A model generated the notes under the pieces. The model saw nothing but the letters and a program-made list of their open reading frames with translations, made no database searches and was not told the origin of the DNA. Below are positions 21,401-33,400 of a stretch of DNA of 64,000 bases, in pieces. Numbering within the stretch: position 1 is the first letter of the stretch; every line of letters starts with the position of its first letter. The stretch comes from Micromussa lordhowensis (Eukaryota; Cnidaria; Anthozoa; Scleractinia; Lobophylliidae): positions 18,204,557-18,268,556 of the forward strand of contig OZ026607.1 of the NCBI GenBank assembly GCA_964020085.1. Reading direction: 5' to 3'. A program made the translations under genes and the position numbers.

Positions 21401-24400
21401 CTTTCTCTTTTACCAACGCGGTTTGGAATGTCCTATCAAAAAGGTGCAACGTTTTACCTAAAACGTGTTAGTTTACATAGAAGCGGTTCGCAAAAAAATG
21501 TCCAAATCTTTATTACTTACTGAAAATATTTGGAAAACGTTTTAATTTACTGAATGTGTCTTTTGTCGTGAAGCCTAAAATAAAGTAATCAAACAAACAG
21601 GAAAAGTAAAAATGTACTCGAGAACCTTTTATCAGACTAGAGATTTAAAGAGATTTTTCTCCACCCTATTCCCTATAACATTTCAGGAACACGCAAAAGT
21701 CATGATGATTTGATATAAATATTCAACCTTTTTTGTGTCTTCCACTTTTCTCTAACTACGTTCTTCTAAGATATCTGCTTTAATTTTTTCAGCATTTTCC
21801 AAAAACTTTAACTACTGACAAAATGTTCTCGCAGAAGAACCACGACGATATTTTTCGGTATGTCCTTTTTTTCCTCGACCATTTCATAGCGTTTCAAGAA
21901 AGGAGTCTATAGTTTCATAATAACCTTCATGTGGTTTTCATAAATATGGAGTCCAAGATATTATACGCCTTGTCTGCACTAAACATGAAGATTGTAATTG
22001 AGCCACACAGAACGTTCTCTGTTGTAGTTTTCTTTCTATGTTACTTAGTTGATTAATTTCCATTTCTTCAATATAACCAAGTATTCGTTGTTGTGACTAT
22101 CTGAGGTTTCTTTTACTGTCAAAATGATCCCGAGCTTGTTTCGTTACTATCTCTATCCCATCTCGATTAGCCTTTGCTATTTGTCGATCAATACCTTGTA
22201 CCGCTGATAGTTGAATGTTATTGAACAAAATACAGTGGAATCTTTCTCATTTTTTCGAACCTCCCGATAACTCGAACCATAAGTTGTTTCCCCTCCTCAG
22301 TCGAACACTGCAAGTTTATCCCCGATTTCTCGAACTCTCCGATTTTTCGAACCAATGTTCCTTTCCCTTGGAGGTTCGAAAAATCGGAATTCCACTGTAG
22401 ATTTTTAAAGACATGGGAGATCATGAGAGTTATGTACGTAACTTAAACAGTTGTGAAAATAAAACCTGACTTTTTTCAGACTTATTTTTGCAACTGCCCA
22501 AGTCGGGTACATAACTGACATCTCACTTGTCTTCAAATTTTTCAGCCGCATTTTAAATCTGTGATGTTTCATTTATTCCTTTACATAGAATGAATTGCTT
22601 CGCAGAAGAGAAGTGACTCTAGTCACTCGAAAATAACCTACTAAAACATACTGTTCACGTTACTTCATATCCTTAAATCAAAAGGCAGAGGTGCACAATA
22701 ATAACCTCAAACGATTGAACAACTTTCACTTGAATAGCAACATTTTGGACACTTCTCTACTGCTGACCCAAAATTAATCACTAACTCGCATGAAAGCACT
22801 GCTTGGTAGCCTTTGTTTGAATGGTGGCACTTTAGATTTCATCCACAGAGGTTAAAATTTCCTTGTACAGCATAATAAACAGTACTACATGAAAGTACTG
22901 CTCAATAGCTTTCATTTGAATGATCACACACTAGGGTTTCATCCACAGACTTAAAAGTTAGAACCACCTTGTACAGCATAATAAACAGTACTACATGAAA
23001 GAGCCGCACAACAGCTTTTAATCGGCACATTCATGTACAAAGGCTCTTTCCACAGCCCCGAAAGGAAATTTTTAATTTGTAGAGAGGAATCGAAAGGAAT
23101 CTCCAGATTACCTAAATGGAACTTAAAATGAAAGATAAACATATTGACCTCTTAATTAACAAATCAGTTGAAAATAATTGAAGGTGATATCATAAAAATA
23201 CGTAGCTAAAAGGAGAGAAAACAATAGAGTAAAAAGATGATGTAGAAGGCTGGCTGATCAGCAAAGATAATATGCCAGAAAAGCTAATAAACCTAGTATT
23301 TGACTGCATTTTTTATATTTCAACTAATATTAGAAACAAAATGCTTCTATTCGACAGAAGTAAAATCTGTTTGTTCCATAAACCGTAGGTAGTGAAATCA
23401 GCTCTGCTTTGCGTTTTTAAGACGATACAAATTAGTAGTTCTTCCACAGTACTGAAGAGATTAATCTATAGATATTTCACAATTTGTCGACGAAAACTTG
23501 TCGAAATAGATAGAGCTAATTTGAAGACCTAAAGATAGAATAATTGAATGTTATATAAGAACAAAAAGAAATGTGGCACATCCAATATTCCAAATGTATC
23601 CTTTTAAAAACGTTTCGATTTTATAGCGCCCAATATTTACAACACATGAATTGAATTAAAGAGCGTTATATTCGGATCATATTAAGAGTGAGACGAACAT
23701 GTAAACATCGGGGTTCAAAAATAACACAAGAGCACAGTGGTAGTTTGAACGATTGAGACCACTGCACTTGTTTTAATAGTGTATATAGTATCTTACCTCG
23801 AAATGTACATGATACTGAAATTGTCGATGAAATGATTTAAGGGTTTATCAGTCAACAGCTTCCAAAAAATCATGGTATAATTATTCTCGAAATAAACATC
23901 CTTCGACTGTGGTTGCTTTTAACTTCTTCGTCTAACAATTTATGATGTCTAAGTGAAGGGGAAACAAGTTCAGATTTTGGACTTCTATTTGAGGTGTTGG
24001 GCAATCTCTACCATTGAATCGCTATCCTCCCATGACTTCATGGATACAATCTGTTATTTCCTACCACGATGAAACATAAATCATGAGTGATAGATACCGA
24101 AGAAGTTTCCTAATGAGTTATCATCTAAGTACCCAAAACATCAAACGTCGTTTAACAGAAATTGCAGTAAATTGACTAAGAGAATTGTTAACTGCAAAAA
24201 CAAGTCGTGATTTTCAATACCCTCTCGATGAGAAAATGTCGTAGCTCCCACGCGCAAATACGAGTAAGGGAGAAACAAAACATTATGCTAAGACAATGGT
24301 TCCAAAACAAGAAACCTCATTTATTGACTCTCTTTTCTTTCCACAAATGTAGCTTGTGTCACTTTGGGCATTGCTCTAGAGGATTAAAAGTAAAATTGCG

Positions 24401-27400
24401 AATCGTTGTTTTCAATCCACTTCATTTTCTCTGGTCATTACCACACCTGTCCATTTGGAGTCATGGCATTTTTCAGCCTCATCAACTATTGTTTGCAGGT
24501 TATCGCTTGTCTGATGATAATTGTGATAATTGTGTAGAGCAACATGAAATGATGTCGTGAGTCTTACACTATGAATTTCTCAAATATGTAAATGAAAAAA
24601 CACAATGATTGAGAATTAAGAAAGAACAACATCTACAGCAAGCTTCAACGATCTCGTCTTAAGGCTGATGATGCAAATCGGGTCCAAAACTTAACTTCGA
24701 TTTATCAGGACTTCACCTGGAAAAACCTCTTGACATTATGTCACGTTTTCCAAGTCTAGTAACCTGTGCTTGAGAGTCAAAGCCTCCATGCCATGTCGCG
24801 CGTGTCTTTGCACGTGAGTCGCGACAACCGCGCGCGTTTGTTGACACTGTTCCGCGCACTGTCTGCCATTGGTCCACAAAGCGTGCTAAGAACAATATTG
24901 AAATCTAGCGCAGTTACACTGTAGAAGATTTAAAAAGGAGTTGGAATTGATTTTCTCTATTATTATTATTATTACTAAAGCTCTACATTCCACAGGTTTT
25001 CTTTTATCTTGGAAAACTGGAAAATATCATTAACAGCAAAACGAAGTATCTACCTGCACTCTGCTTTCAGGGAGGTTTATTTTCATGGCCACTTCCTCTC
25101 TCATAAAGATATCTGGATATTTTGTTTTGGAGAAAAGCTCCTCGAGAATTTCAAGCTGAGCTTTGGTAAAAGTCGTTCGTTCTCGTCGCTGTTTTCGTGG
25201 ATGAGCTGTGTTGAGAGAAAACAGAAAAGACATCTTTAATATTCAACTCTTTGACTAGTATAAAGAAAACCAACAATTAGAGAAGATTTTTAGAACTAAT
25301 ATATTTAAAACAAAATGTGAGCAAGTACTTAGGTCAGAAATGACAACTGATCAACGTCTTGTTCCTCTGTACAATATCTATGCAAAGTCAAGCATTCACG
25401 TCATATCGTCAAAGTGTAATAGTTGACCAATGTGATAGGTAATCAATATTTTTTCTTTCTTGTACAGTTCTGCAAAAACTAATTATATTTAGCGACAAGA
25501 GTACGTTATAAGCTGTTTGTTCTAACTGGACATGCTTACCGCTTTAACATTTACAACTCTAAAATAAATCGAAAGTCAGAAAACAGACAACTGGAGTAAA
25601 ATGAGCTCTAAAGTATTGTTTGGTTGTGCAATGAACCCCAAGTAAATATCTGTTATGCGCAAAGCGAGTTAACACCTACAAGTTATTCAGAGCTGCTTAG
25701 CAATTGCTTATGTTTAGTAAAACGAGAAACAATTTGCCCTTAAATGGACACTCTTTAAATGAGGACTCTTTGAATGACTACCTAAATGAGGACCTTCAAA
25801 TGAGGACCTAAGCCTCCGGAGGACTGAAGGCAGAAAACAGATTATGACTGAGGCAATGTCCATGGTTAGATTCACTTGATGAGGGTTTTTAGATGACTTT
25901 AAGCAACAAAAAAGAGTGCCTCGGTTGTCTGTTACTTGCTAGGACCCTATTAAGTGAAATAAAGACAAACGTCACACAAGTTTGAAGTCTTGCTTTGAAT
26001 TTTCGTATACCTATACACTCTGTTTGATCATGTAAGGGGCCATTTCACACCGTTTGCGTGCTGCTGCCTTGCTGAGAAAGAGAAATGACAACATCCTGCT
26101 ATGTTTTAATCAGCTGTCTACAATGAGTTTGGACTGGAAGTTACTTCTATGCGGCCATGATACATCTTCGAGAAAAGACCTATTTGCTTTGGTATATAAA
26201 CCTGCGTTAGATCGGAGAGGTAAAGATTCTTAGATGCTTCGCGTACAATCACAGGAAACTTTTAACTCATGCTAACACTGTCGTGGCGACCAACTGGGAT
26301 TTGCCTCGAACTTTGCCTCGCCTACCAATTATACCAAAACAAAACATTTACCAAAATGAGTAGGAGAAGACTGCATTGAATTTCTGGTTCAGTTGGTGAA
26401 ATAGGATTATAAAAAATTAAGAATGAATTTCAATTTCATATTTCCTTGTGATAGATTTCTTTTTTGCCGCTGTGTTATCACAGTGTAATCCTTATTCTCT
26501 TCTTCACCTTTAAGTTGTTTTTCACGTCTGAAATAACACCATGAATAATTCAATACAAACAGACTGTGTTGTGTTTGAGACCTTGTTACCTACTGAGATT
26601 TTTTGTTACACTCCCCGTGTTACACTTCGCGCATCACGCGATTATACGCCTTTTTTCAATCATGCGCAGTAATTCATATTTGTTGATTACCTTTTGTAGG
26701 CTTAGGCTCTACTGCGCATGCTTACACCGCTGGTCAAGAAGAATGAGGAATCAGCACGAGGTTGTAGCCAGGTATTGTTTACAAACATCTTTCACTTTGA
26801 CCAAGGAACACAGGCTAATTGATTAAGTCACCCATTCTGTCCTTCTAGGCTTTTTATTCTGCACGCGGTAATCTATAATTCTGTCGATCTGGTTCTTTGT
26901 TATCAAGTGGAAAACTAAACTGAAAATAACACAGAAACGTGGAGGAACTGTTTAACAATTGTTCGTCTTCCGTGAGTGTCTGAGATAATTGCGTCAAAGC
27001 ACGCGGTTTGCCAACTCTTCGCCCGCAGGTTTTGCATTCCATTCAAGACACGTTCATGGAGCAATAATAATGTTTATGAAAACTAGGATCGACTGAAAAG
27101 ACTTCACGCTAAGTTAAAAAACAAATAATGTTTTGCTAACCACAGAAAAGAGGAAATGATGTGATGTGAGTCAATGGTGAAGGGGGGTTTGATAAACTCC
27201 ACAAGCAAATCATAACACGTAATGAACTTGTCTGAAGTCAACTGAGTCACGATAACCTGGGTATAGTGTGAATTACTGAATTAACAGAAACGAAATCTGT
27301 TTTAGTCTGTAAAGCAAGGAATAGAAACTGTGTTTATCAAAGTGAAATCTTGAAATGAATAGTTTAGCTGAAAACAATCCAGTCTAGTATCATTCTGAGT

Positions 27401-30400
27401 TAGAACTACAAAAACAACGTGACAAAAATATCTTGCAAAGTGTCACAATAACTTAAAATTGAGAGTTGTAAGTCCTCTTAATTTCTGGATTACTTGGTAA
27501 TTCCGAGGTGAAATAAGAACTTGTTTTGAAATTTCAGCCCTTCAAATTTAGGTCTAACTTCCTTCAGTTCTATCAATGCATAACTACTTCTTTAATAGTT
27601 GCGTGCAGGCCCGACTCTTGTGAAATTCGTATCACTGTTACTTCATAAGCTCTTCAAGGAAAAAGGAAATATCATAACAACATTTGCCTAGTACCTACGT
27701 AAATGTCACCGGGTAGCCAAGAGCACTAAAGCAAACGAAATATCATTGGTGTGGAGGAGTAGAGGAAAAAGCTCTCGCTACCAAGGAGCATAAAGAGATT
27801 AAATCGAGAGAATGTCTTACTGTAATAAAACAAATCCAAAGTATGCATTCGAGGCAAGTAAACAACGTTAGCAGCAGCCAAATATATTGACCTCGCCCCT
27901 GTTGCCATTCATTCCTTCAGTAAACTCCAACGCGAGGTATGTTGTTATTTCCCACAAAGTCTGATACTTTGCCAAGCAGAACTATATTGCCGAGCTTCCT
28001 GACCCTAACGCCCGCTGAAAAATGTTTCGATTAGTTAACTGCATACCGAATATCGTTTAGCAGTACTCGAATTGCCTTCGCCCACACGAAGAGAGATTGC
28101 GCTTTGTAAATTTTAGATTTTGAAGAAAGATTCTAAAAATGTAGTTTATAAGTGGATTTGGAGGACAAATACCGGCTGTATTCGTTTATCATTTCAAGCC
28201 AGATCACAAACATAGGTGGACACTGCTACTCAACGTACAAGCGACAAAATGTTCTTTATACTTCTTCTATGTAACATACGCTACAGAATAAACATTTTCC
28301 TGCTGCTAACAGCGACAGCTGAACACACAATTCTTATACACTTCAACATTAATTGTTAGATGAACTTATGAGGGGTCGAAATTAAGGCATTGTACGTACA
28401 AATTTTAGACAGTATCACATTAGTCCACATGTAAACAATGAGAACGCTTTCTACTGGATTGAACGATAGAACTTTTAGTTTCTGTTATTGTCATCAAAGA
28501 GTTGAAGGAATTTCTTCATTTTCATACCCTGTTAAGTAAGATTTCTGTCGCGGGTTTCTATCCATTCACTGACTTTCGCAATTTCGAATCACTTTGTCCA
28601 ATCATTAGCAGCCTTCTGTCTTCATTCGTTACTTTCACACAGAAGAAGGTCCAAACTCAAAAATAACAAGCACATTTAACAACCAACAAACCAACACAAG
28701 ACTAGCAAGTACATACTCGTCGGTACCTCAATGATCGTAATTGAGATTTCTATTTCTTTAGCAAACCAACCAGCCACTGCACACGGCACCAAGAATAAAG
28801 AAAGAAACATGCAGAAGACAGAAACACGAGAATTCTCTACGACAATTAGCTTGAATCGTCATACTCCAGATTTTTGTCCAAAAGTTTTTAGTGCCTCCAA
28901 GTTTTTGTCCATCCCCTGACGGTAATTATCTTGCACCTACACTACTACATGAGACGAAAAATTAGTACTCGGCTGCTGTCAAATTTGTTCTGAAATCTTG
29001 TACTGCATGGACAACATCCCTATGCTCCGCCAAGCCTAACAACATCTCGCTCCCATGCAGGGAGAAACGTCCACCATATTGCCACCACATGAACGTCTGA
29101 ACATTGAAAAGTAAACACACTCGATTTTATTACACGTTAGAGCTTTCAAAAAACTAGAATGGCATCAGAAGAGCCCTGCTTATACTGTAACGACTTGTAA
29201 AGAAAAAAAATGGTGGATTTTTGTTTGTCCGCTTAAGATTGCTGAAGTAACCACAAGACTTTAATTAAAGACGGATGTCGTTTCATAACTGAATTGAAGT
29301 GTTTTGACAGGGAAATCATTAGAACATAAAGTTTATTCTCGTGTTTAACCGAATAGCTATTAGAATCACTGTTCAAATGGCTCATTAGCGATCCACACAT
29401 GACCGAAAATGCAGAAGGAAACCACATTTTGCAGGATGATTGAACGAAGGGCAAGGAACCTCGAAACTCTGGTGGGAAAACCGCACCAGTGAATCTCAAT
29501 TCATGTGGACGTTTATTTTATCAACAGAGCAGACTTAATTGCAACCAACGTCATAAATTAGTGCAGCCTTCATCGATGAATTAGACAAGTGTGTAGACAA
29601 AACTAAAACTATTACCGCGTAACTCCTTCTGGTTAAATTCTGTCATCTAGTACCATCCATGCAATTTTTTTACACATCACAGCAAAAGGGATGGTGATTT
29701 ATTAAGCCTCTAACGATGTGTAATTATATAGCAAACAAGAACTGTTTAAACAATGCTTTATGTGAAAATCCGTACATGTAAATCGTTGTTTCTATTAGCA
29801 AACTAAATTGCTTTTCTTAGGTTACCAAAAGGTTAAAAAGCCTTCAAAATAATCGTGCTGCAACGTGCCCCAACGAATGTCGCTGGGCTATTCCCAAGGT
29901 TGCGGATTACCTCGCAAACCGCAAGTCAACCCACCGGCCTTCTACAATGTTTGCAAGGTCGGTAAATAAGTACACGTGAATAAGGAATCAAAACGATCTC
30001 ACTGCACATCTTTCATGAAATTTGCGCCTCATTTGCGAGGACCGGTTTCCGATCCCATGACCTTCACGCTTCGGGAACTGGGAATCGTTAATATCTGCAA
30101 AGCTAGCTTTTCTTACTAATCTTCAGTTATTTTAGCAGTTTCAGCGAATCTAGGAAGATGGAACGTAAAATATCCGCTATTTTACCGTCGAAGTCGTAGT
30201 AAAATTGCCCGAGCAACAGTACACGGCTGTATCTCAAGCAACGGGAACCCCGTCATGTCCTACATTTACTAAACTATAAAGCTCGTAATTGGCTTTAATG
30301 TCTATTACAACGCAACTTACCGCATGGTGGAGGTGCCATTTGACTGAAGAAATCAATATTTGGGGCAGGATGGCTCAATCCATGGCCACCTACTGAATAT

Positions 30401-30441
30401 GGAGGCACATGCCCTCCGACATGACCAAAATAGCCCGCCAT
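18073..30441 (-). CDS. otx: Otx-family homeobox transcription factor, 225 aa, three exons
   Basis: Exons on the - strand: 30441-30321, 25205-25054, 18477-18073; total 678 nt including stop, phases 1 and 0, all GT-AG. Nuclear DNA-binding transcription factor of the orthodenticle class. The homeodomain spans residues 46-105, with the recognition helix [14 protein letters not shown] and Lys at homeodomain position 50, which is known to favour TAATCC sites. Residue 56 is Cys as in bilaterian Otx. The N-terminus is Gly/His/Pro-rich and starts MAGYFGH; the C-terminus is Lys- then Pro-rich ([17 protein letters not shown]) and ends PPAHM. The WSP-type Otx tail motif is only weakly present (NMWPNGPA). 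At 225 aa it is shorter than vertebrate Otx (about 290). Intron 1 is 5.1 kb and intron 2 is 6.6 kb. Divergently oriented to the otx paralog at 54030. The family call is firm; which anthozoan otx paralog it is cannot be told from this window. Confidence 0.95.
19429..19785 (+). repeat. duplicated segment, copy A
   Basis: From TACTGTTCACGTTACTTC onward it matches 22651-23005 almost base for base in direct orientation, including the first array units. Confidence 0.85.
19641..20275. repeat. ~105-bp tandem repeat array in otx intron 2
   Basis: Units marked by TTGTACAGCATAATAAACAG, CATGAAAGTACTGCTC, AATAGCTTTCATTTGAAT and a TTTCATC-CACAG stretch recur near 19641, 19747, 19856 and 19961, then in decayed form near 20090 and 20200. 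The first copies are most alike; the 3' copies are degenerate. Confidence 0.8.
22231..22399. mobile_element. 165-bp pogo/Tigger-like MITE
   Basis: TA at 22231-22232 and 22398-22399 flank CAGTGGAATC and GGAATTCCACTG ends. Interior repeats TCGAAC/GTTCGA motifs on both strands (TTTTTCGAACCTCC mirrored by GGAGGTTCGAAAAA), as in pogo/Tigger-type short elements. Confidence 0.7.
22403..22550. repeat. inverted repeat related to the SINE tail
   Basis: AGACATGGGAGATCATGAGA with ACTTAAACAGTTGTGAAAAT is mirrored by TTTTTGCAACTGCCCAAGT and CTCACTTGTCTTCAAA. It resembles the SINE tails at 9097-9487. Confidence 0.4.
22651..23005 (+). repeat. duplicated segment, copy B
   Basis: Direct near-identical copy of 19429-19785 with scattered substitutions (for example TTAGTAGCC versus TTGGTAGCC). 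Similarity ends after CAGTACTACATGAAAG. Confidence 0.85.
25054..25205 (-). CDS. otx: otx (- strand) exon 2: homeodomain residues 1-46
   Basis: Acceptor CAACACAG, donor GTAGAT; 152 nt, exactly the length of the paralog exon. Encodes [20 protein letters not shown] through LPESRVQ. The downstream junction is the homeodomain 46/47 intron. Confidence 0.96.
25206..30320 (-). other. otx (- strand) intron 1
   Basis: 5.1-kb intron. Contains an inverted pair CATGCGCAGTA (26660) / TACTGCGCATG (26711). No exon, RNA gene or transposon recognised. Confidence 0.7.
30321..30441 (-). CDS. otx: otx (- strand) coding exon 1
   Basis: ATG at 30441-30439 in context ACAAAATGG; 121 nt, donor GTAAGT. The product begins [16 protein letters not shown], sharing MAG and the PP-rich end with the paralog. 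Upstream, a strong pyrimidine tract plus CAG (cut at 30462/30463) suggests a 5'UTR intron, so this exon probably starts at 30462. Confidence 0.88.
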
Positions 30442-30462
30442 TTTGTCGCAGTCAACAGTCCG

Positions 30463-30490
30463 CTGAGAAGAGAGAGAAACAGACAGCGCT
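30463..30490 (-). promoter_or_regulatory. candidate 3' splice site of a 5'UTR intron, - strand otx
   Basis: On the - strand a TCTGTTTCTCTCTCTTCTCAG tract ends 22 nt before the ATG. This polypyrimidine-CAG arrangement is strong enough to suggest that the ATG exon is not the first transcript exon. A TATATATA at 30619-30626 could alternatively be a promoter element. Confidence 0.45.
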
Positions 30491-33400
30491 TGTGATTACA
30501 AAATTACTCCCATTCAGTCTCTGGTCTATAACACGGTTACCACCAACAGAGACGAGCTGTCAATTTTCAGCGTACAAAGGAATGCATTCAATTATGTTTT
30601 CCCTGTTTCTATTCAAGGTATATATAGCCTTGAATTACTGTGAGTCAAATAGACAACACGCCCATGCGATACCGGGCTCTGATAGCATCAAAATAAATTT
30701 AGCTCTTGTTCCGTCCCTGTAAGTGCTCACTCGGGTATGGATGATTCGATTAATATGATTTTTTTGTGTTCGCAGGGACAATACTTTTCTTTGTAAAGAT
30801 GTGTTGTATTCGCAGGGTATTGTTTAGGCTATGTGTGTGGTAAAGGTGTATTTCTATCTGTTGTAAATCGGCGTCGACGTTTATGAGCAATAATTTAACA
30901 TACATGTTTCTTATCAAGTTGGGCAGGTGACAGTGATTTATGTACTAAAAGCAAATATCTGGTTTTCTCTATCTCCGCATTCTGGGGTGTTAAAGTGGCG
31001 CCAAAGTCACATGGTGATAAAAGATACGCTTTAAACTCAAGGTGTCAACGCAATTTTTCCATTTCAAAGTTGTTTTGTTCCTTAAAGTTAACCTCCAATT
31101 GCCTGATACAAATGATTATAGGACTTCTACGGTGACAGACGTGAAATAATGGCCTACATGGCGCCGAGACAACCAGTGTAATGTATATCGGCAGAGTCGT
31201 GTTTTCAATCAACTAATTGGGGGGGCGGGTTTCATTTCATTTAGAGCAATAAGCGAATTATGACTGTCATCAAGCTTAGCTGTCATGCCTAGTTTGTGGT
31301 TTAAAATATTCCACATTTGTGCCACATTTCCTCTGAAGTAGCTTTTTGTGTTTCCTCAAAGAAACGCACAAGCTTTAGATCAAGATGTAATTAGTGCTTT
31401 TTTCTGCGACCTGTCATATGCTTCGTGACTTTCCAAGTATAAGAATTGCGTAATGGACGTGTTGGCCTTTCTTTGCGGTCAGAGAAAATCGGACGTGAAT
31501 GCTTTCATCCTCTGTGTTTTGAAAGAAATGACACAACCATTACCTGTTGTGTTGCAACTGTCACATCGCAGGGCCGTAGTGTCGTAAGCTTAAATCAGTG
31601 AATTTAAGAATCGTAGCTGATTCATTTAAGTCAGACATAGCTACAAGACGATGGAATTTCGTTATATTTGCGATGTTTTTGTAAGATTTTTTAGAGTTAG
31701 AAAAGAATAGGAATTGTTGCATTAACCGTCTGATGTATTTTCCCAAATTCATTTTGATTCGCGGTATTTCATATACGTGGTTGTTTTTGCATTAACTTTG
31801 GAGGATTAGTACGCTACTCCAATTACTATTATATTTTTTCTGAATGTCAACATGTGTATTCATACCAAAATCTTCTATCCAAAGGATAATGTTAATGAAC
31901 TCCATTGAAATAAAACGTTATCTCAATACGTCAATTTCCGCTAAGAAGGGATTTTCGATTTTGTAAGTTTCCCGAAAGGTTTCCATTGTTCGGATCAATT
32001 GTAAAAGTTTTCTCCATCCCTTTAGTTTACTTCTTCAATGATATCACGACTTCGTTATCTAATTCCGGTGCTGTCTAGATGGTTTCTGAGGGAATAAGAC
32101 GAATCAACCGGGCTCCGAGCGAGAATTCGCCAGGGAACCTTACTAGCCTGATGCTTTCACTTTGATCTAACAATCGGGTGCACAGAGTAGTAGTTATTGC
32201 AAGGAATTCATGATTGGAAAGTTTCGTTGCTTACCTGTGATGATCGATTTAGCTGTAAAACTGTTTAAGCGAGAAATCTAAAACAGGTTTTCTGCGATAA
32301 GAATGTTTCACTTTCAAGGTACGCTGTAGATGGGCTCTGCCAGTTGTAAACGTTCCAAAGCATTCTAACGCACCACAATATTCCACGTCTCTTAGCTGGC
32401 CCTTTTAAAGTCGTGTCCTTATTTCAAAAGCACGCAAACTGCTTCCTGATGCGCAATTACCTTGCTGGTATTTTCTTGTTTAATTTTTCACTAGTAATAT
32501 TGCACCTTTAACAAAACCCATCGAAAGAAAAGAAATAATAAAAGACAAGATGGCCTTTCTTGCACGATACAATTCACAAAGGCTGTCGACTCCCCTTTTT
32601 AAAGACCCAATAATGAAGTTGCTTAACCAGCAATTATTAGGAGGTGAAGATTCGGTAAAAGGTGTGTTTCTCGTCCATTTCATGATGGAATGGAACAAGG
32701 GCGTCAACTAAAACACTTTGAACATCCAAACAACACAGAACACTCTTGTGAACCAATATCAGCGCAGCTAACCACGTTTACGACATCCTATGATGCAAGC
32801 TAAATATCAAAAAAGGTGCCAGCTATGCTGCGACATGACTATGAAATCGAAAACAAAGTTGTTTTTCCTCGCAAGCCTAAGTAGCGTATGGCATAAATTC
32901 TGACCATAAAATCTCTTTCCGTGATAAATTAGTCATGTAAACTGTTTGCACCCGTTTGGCTTCAGTGGAACATTGAGCTTTCACATCAATTCAATAGCCT
33001 ATCATTATTTTGATCAAAAATACATATGCCCTATTGTATTCATATTTGCACCCCAAATGGAACCTTTTCAGAATAAAAACTGATATGTAATTCACTCCCA
33101 CTTTGCTAGATGTTCACACGGCTTGCATTCAGGCTATTTTCGAATCACAATTCTGGTTGGAAGTGAGAGGAATTGGCCCGATAGATAGACGAGTTAGAGA
33201 AATTGAGGTAATTACCTAATGCTAAAATCATAGATTCATTGCTTTTTTTTAGTCCAAAAGGTGATCGGTCTTCATAAAGAAAAAAAAGACATTTATATAG
33301 CTTGAATTGGGTAGCCATGCCTCGAAACGTTTGAAAGAAGCTTCTTTACTGATTCAGTACGTTTCAGTGAAAACTGTAGGATATTTTGTCCAATTCTAAC

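Larger units (their letters stand above)
18478..25053 (-). other. otx (- strand) intron 2, repeat-bearing
   Basis: 6.6-kb intron within the homeobox. It contains the tandem array at 19641-20275, a duplicated segment (19429-19785 and 22651-23005), and a pogo-like MITE at 22233-22397. A CpG-rich patch occurs at about 24790-24880. No other gene was recognised. Confidence 0.8.

Noticed and set aside
24713..24895. CpG-rich patch as a second otx promoter
   Set aside because: It lies downstream of the exon carrying most of the homeodomain, so a transcript from it would lack that part; no further support seen.
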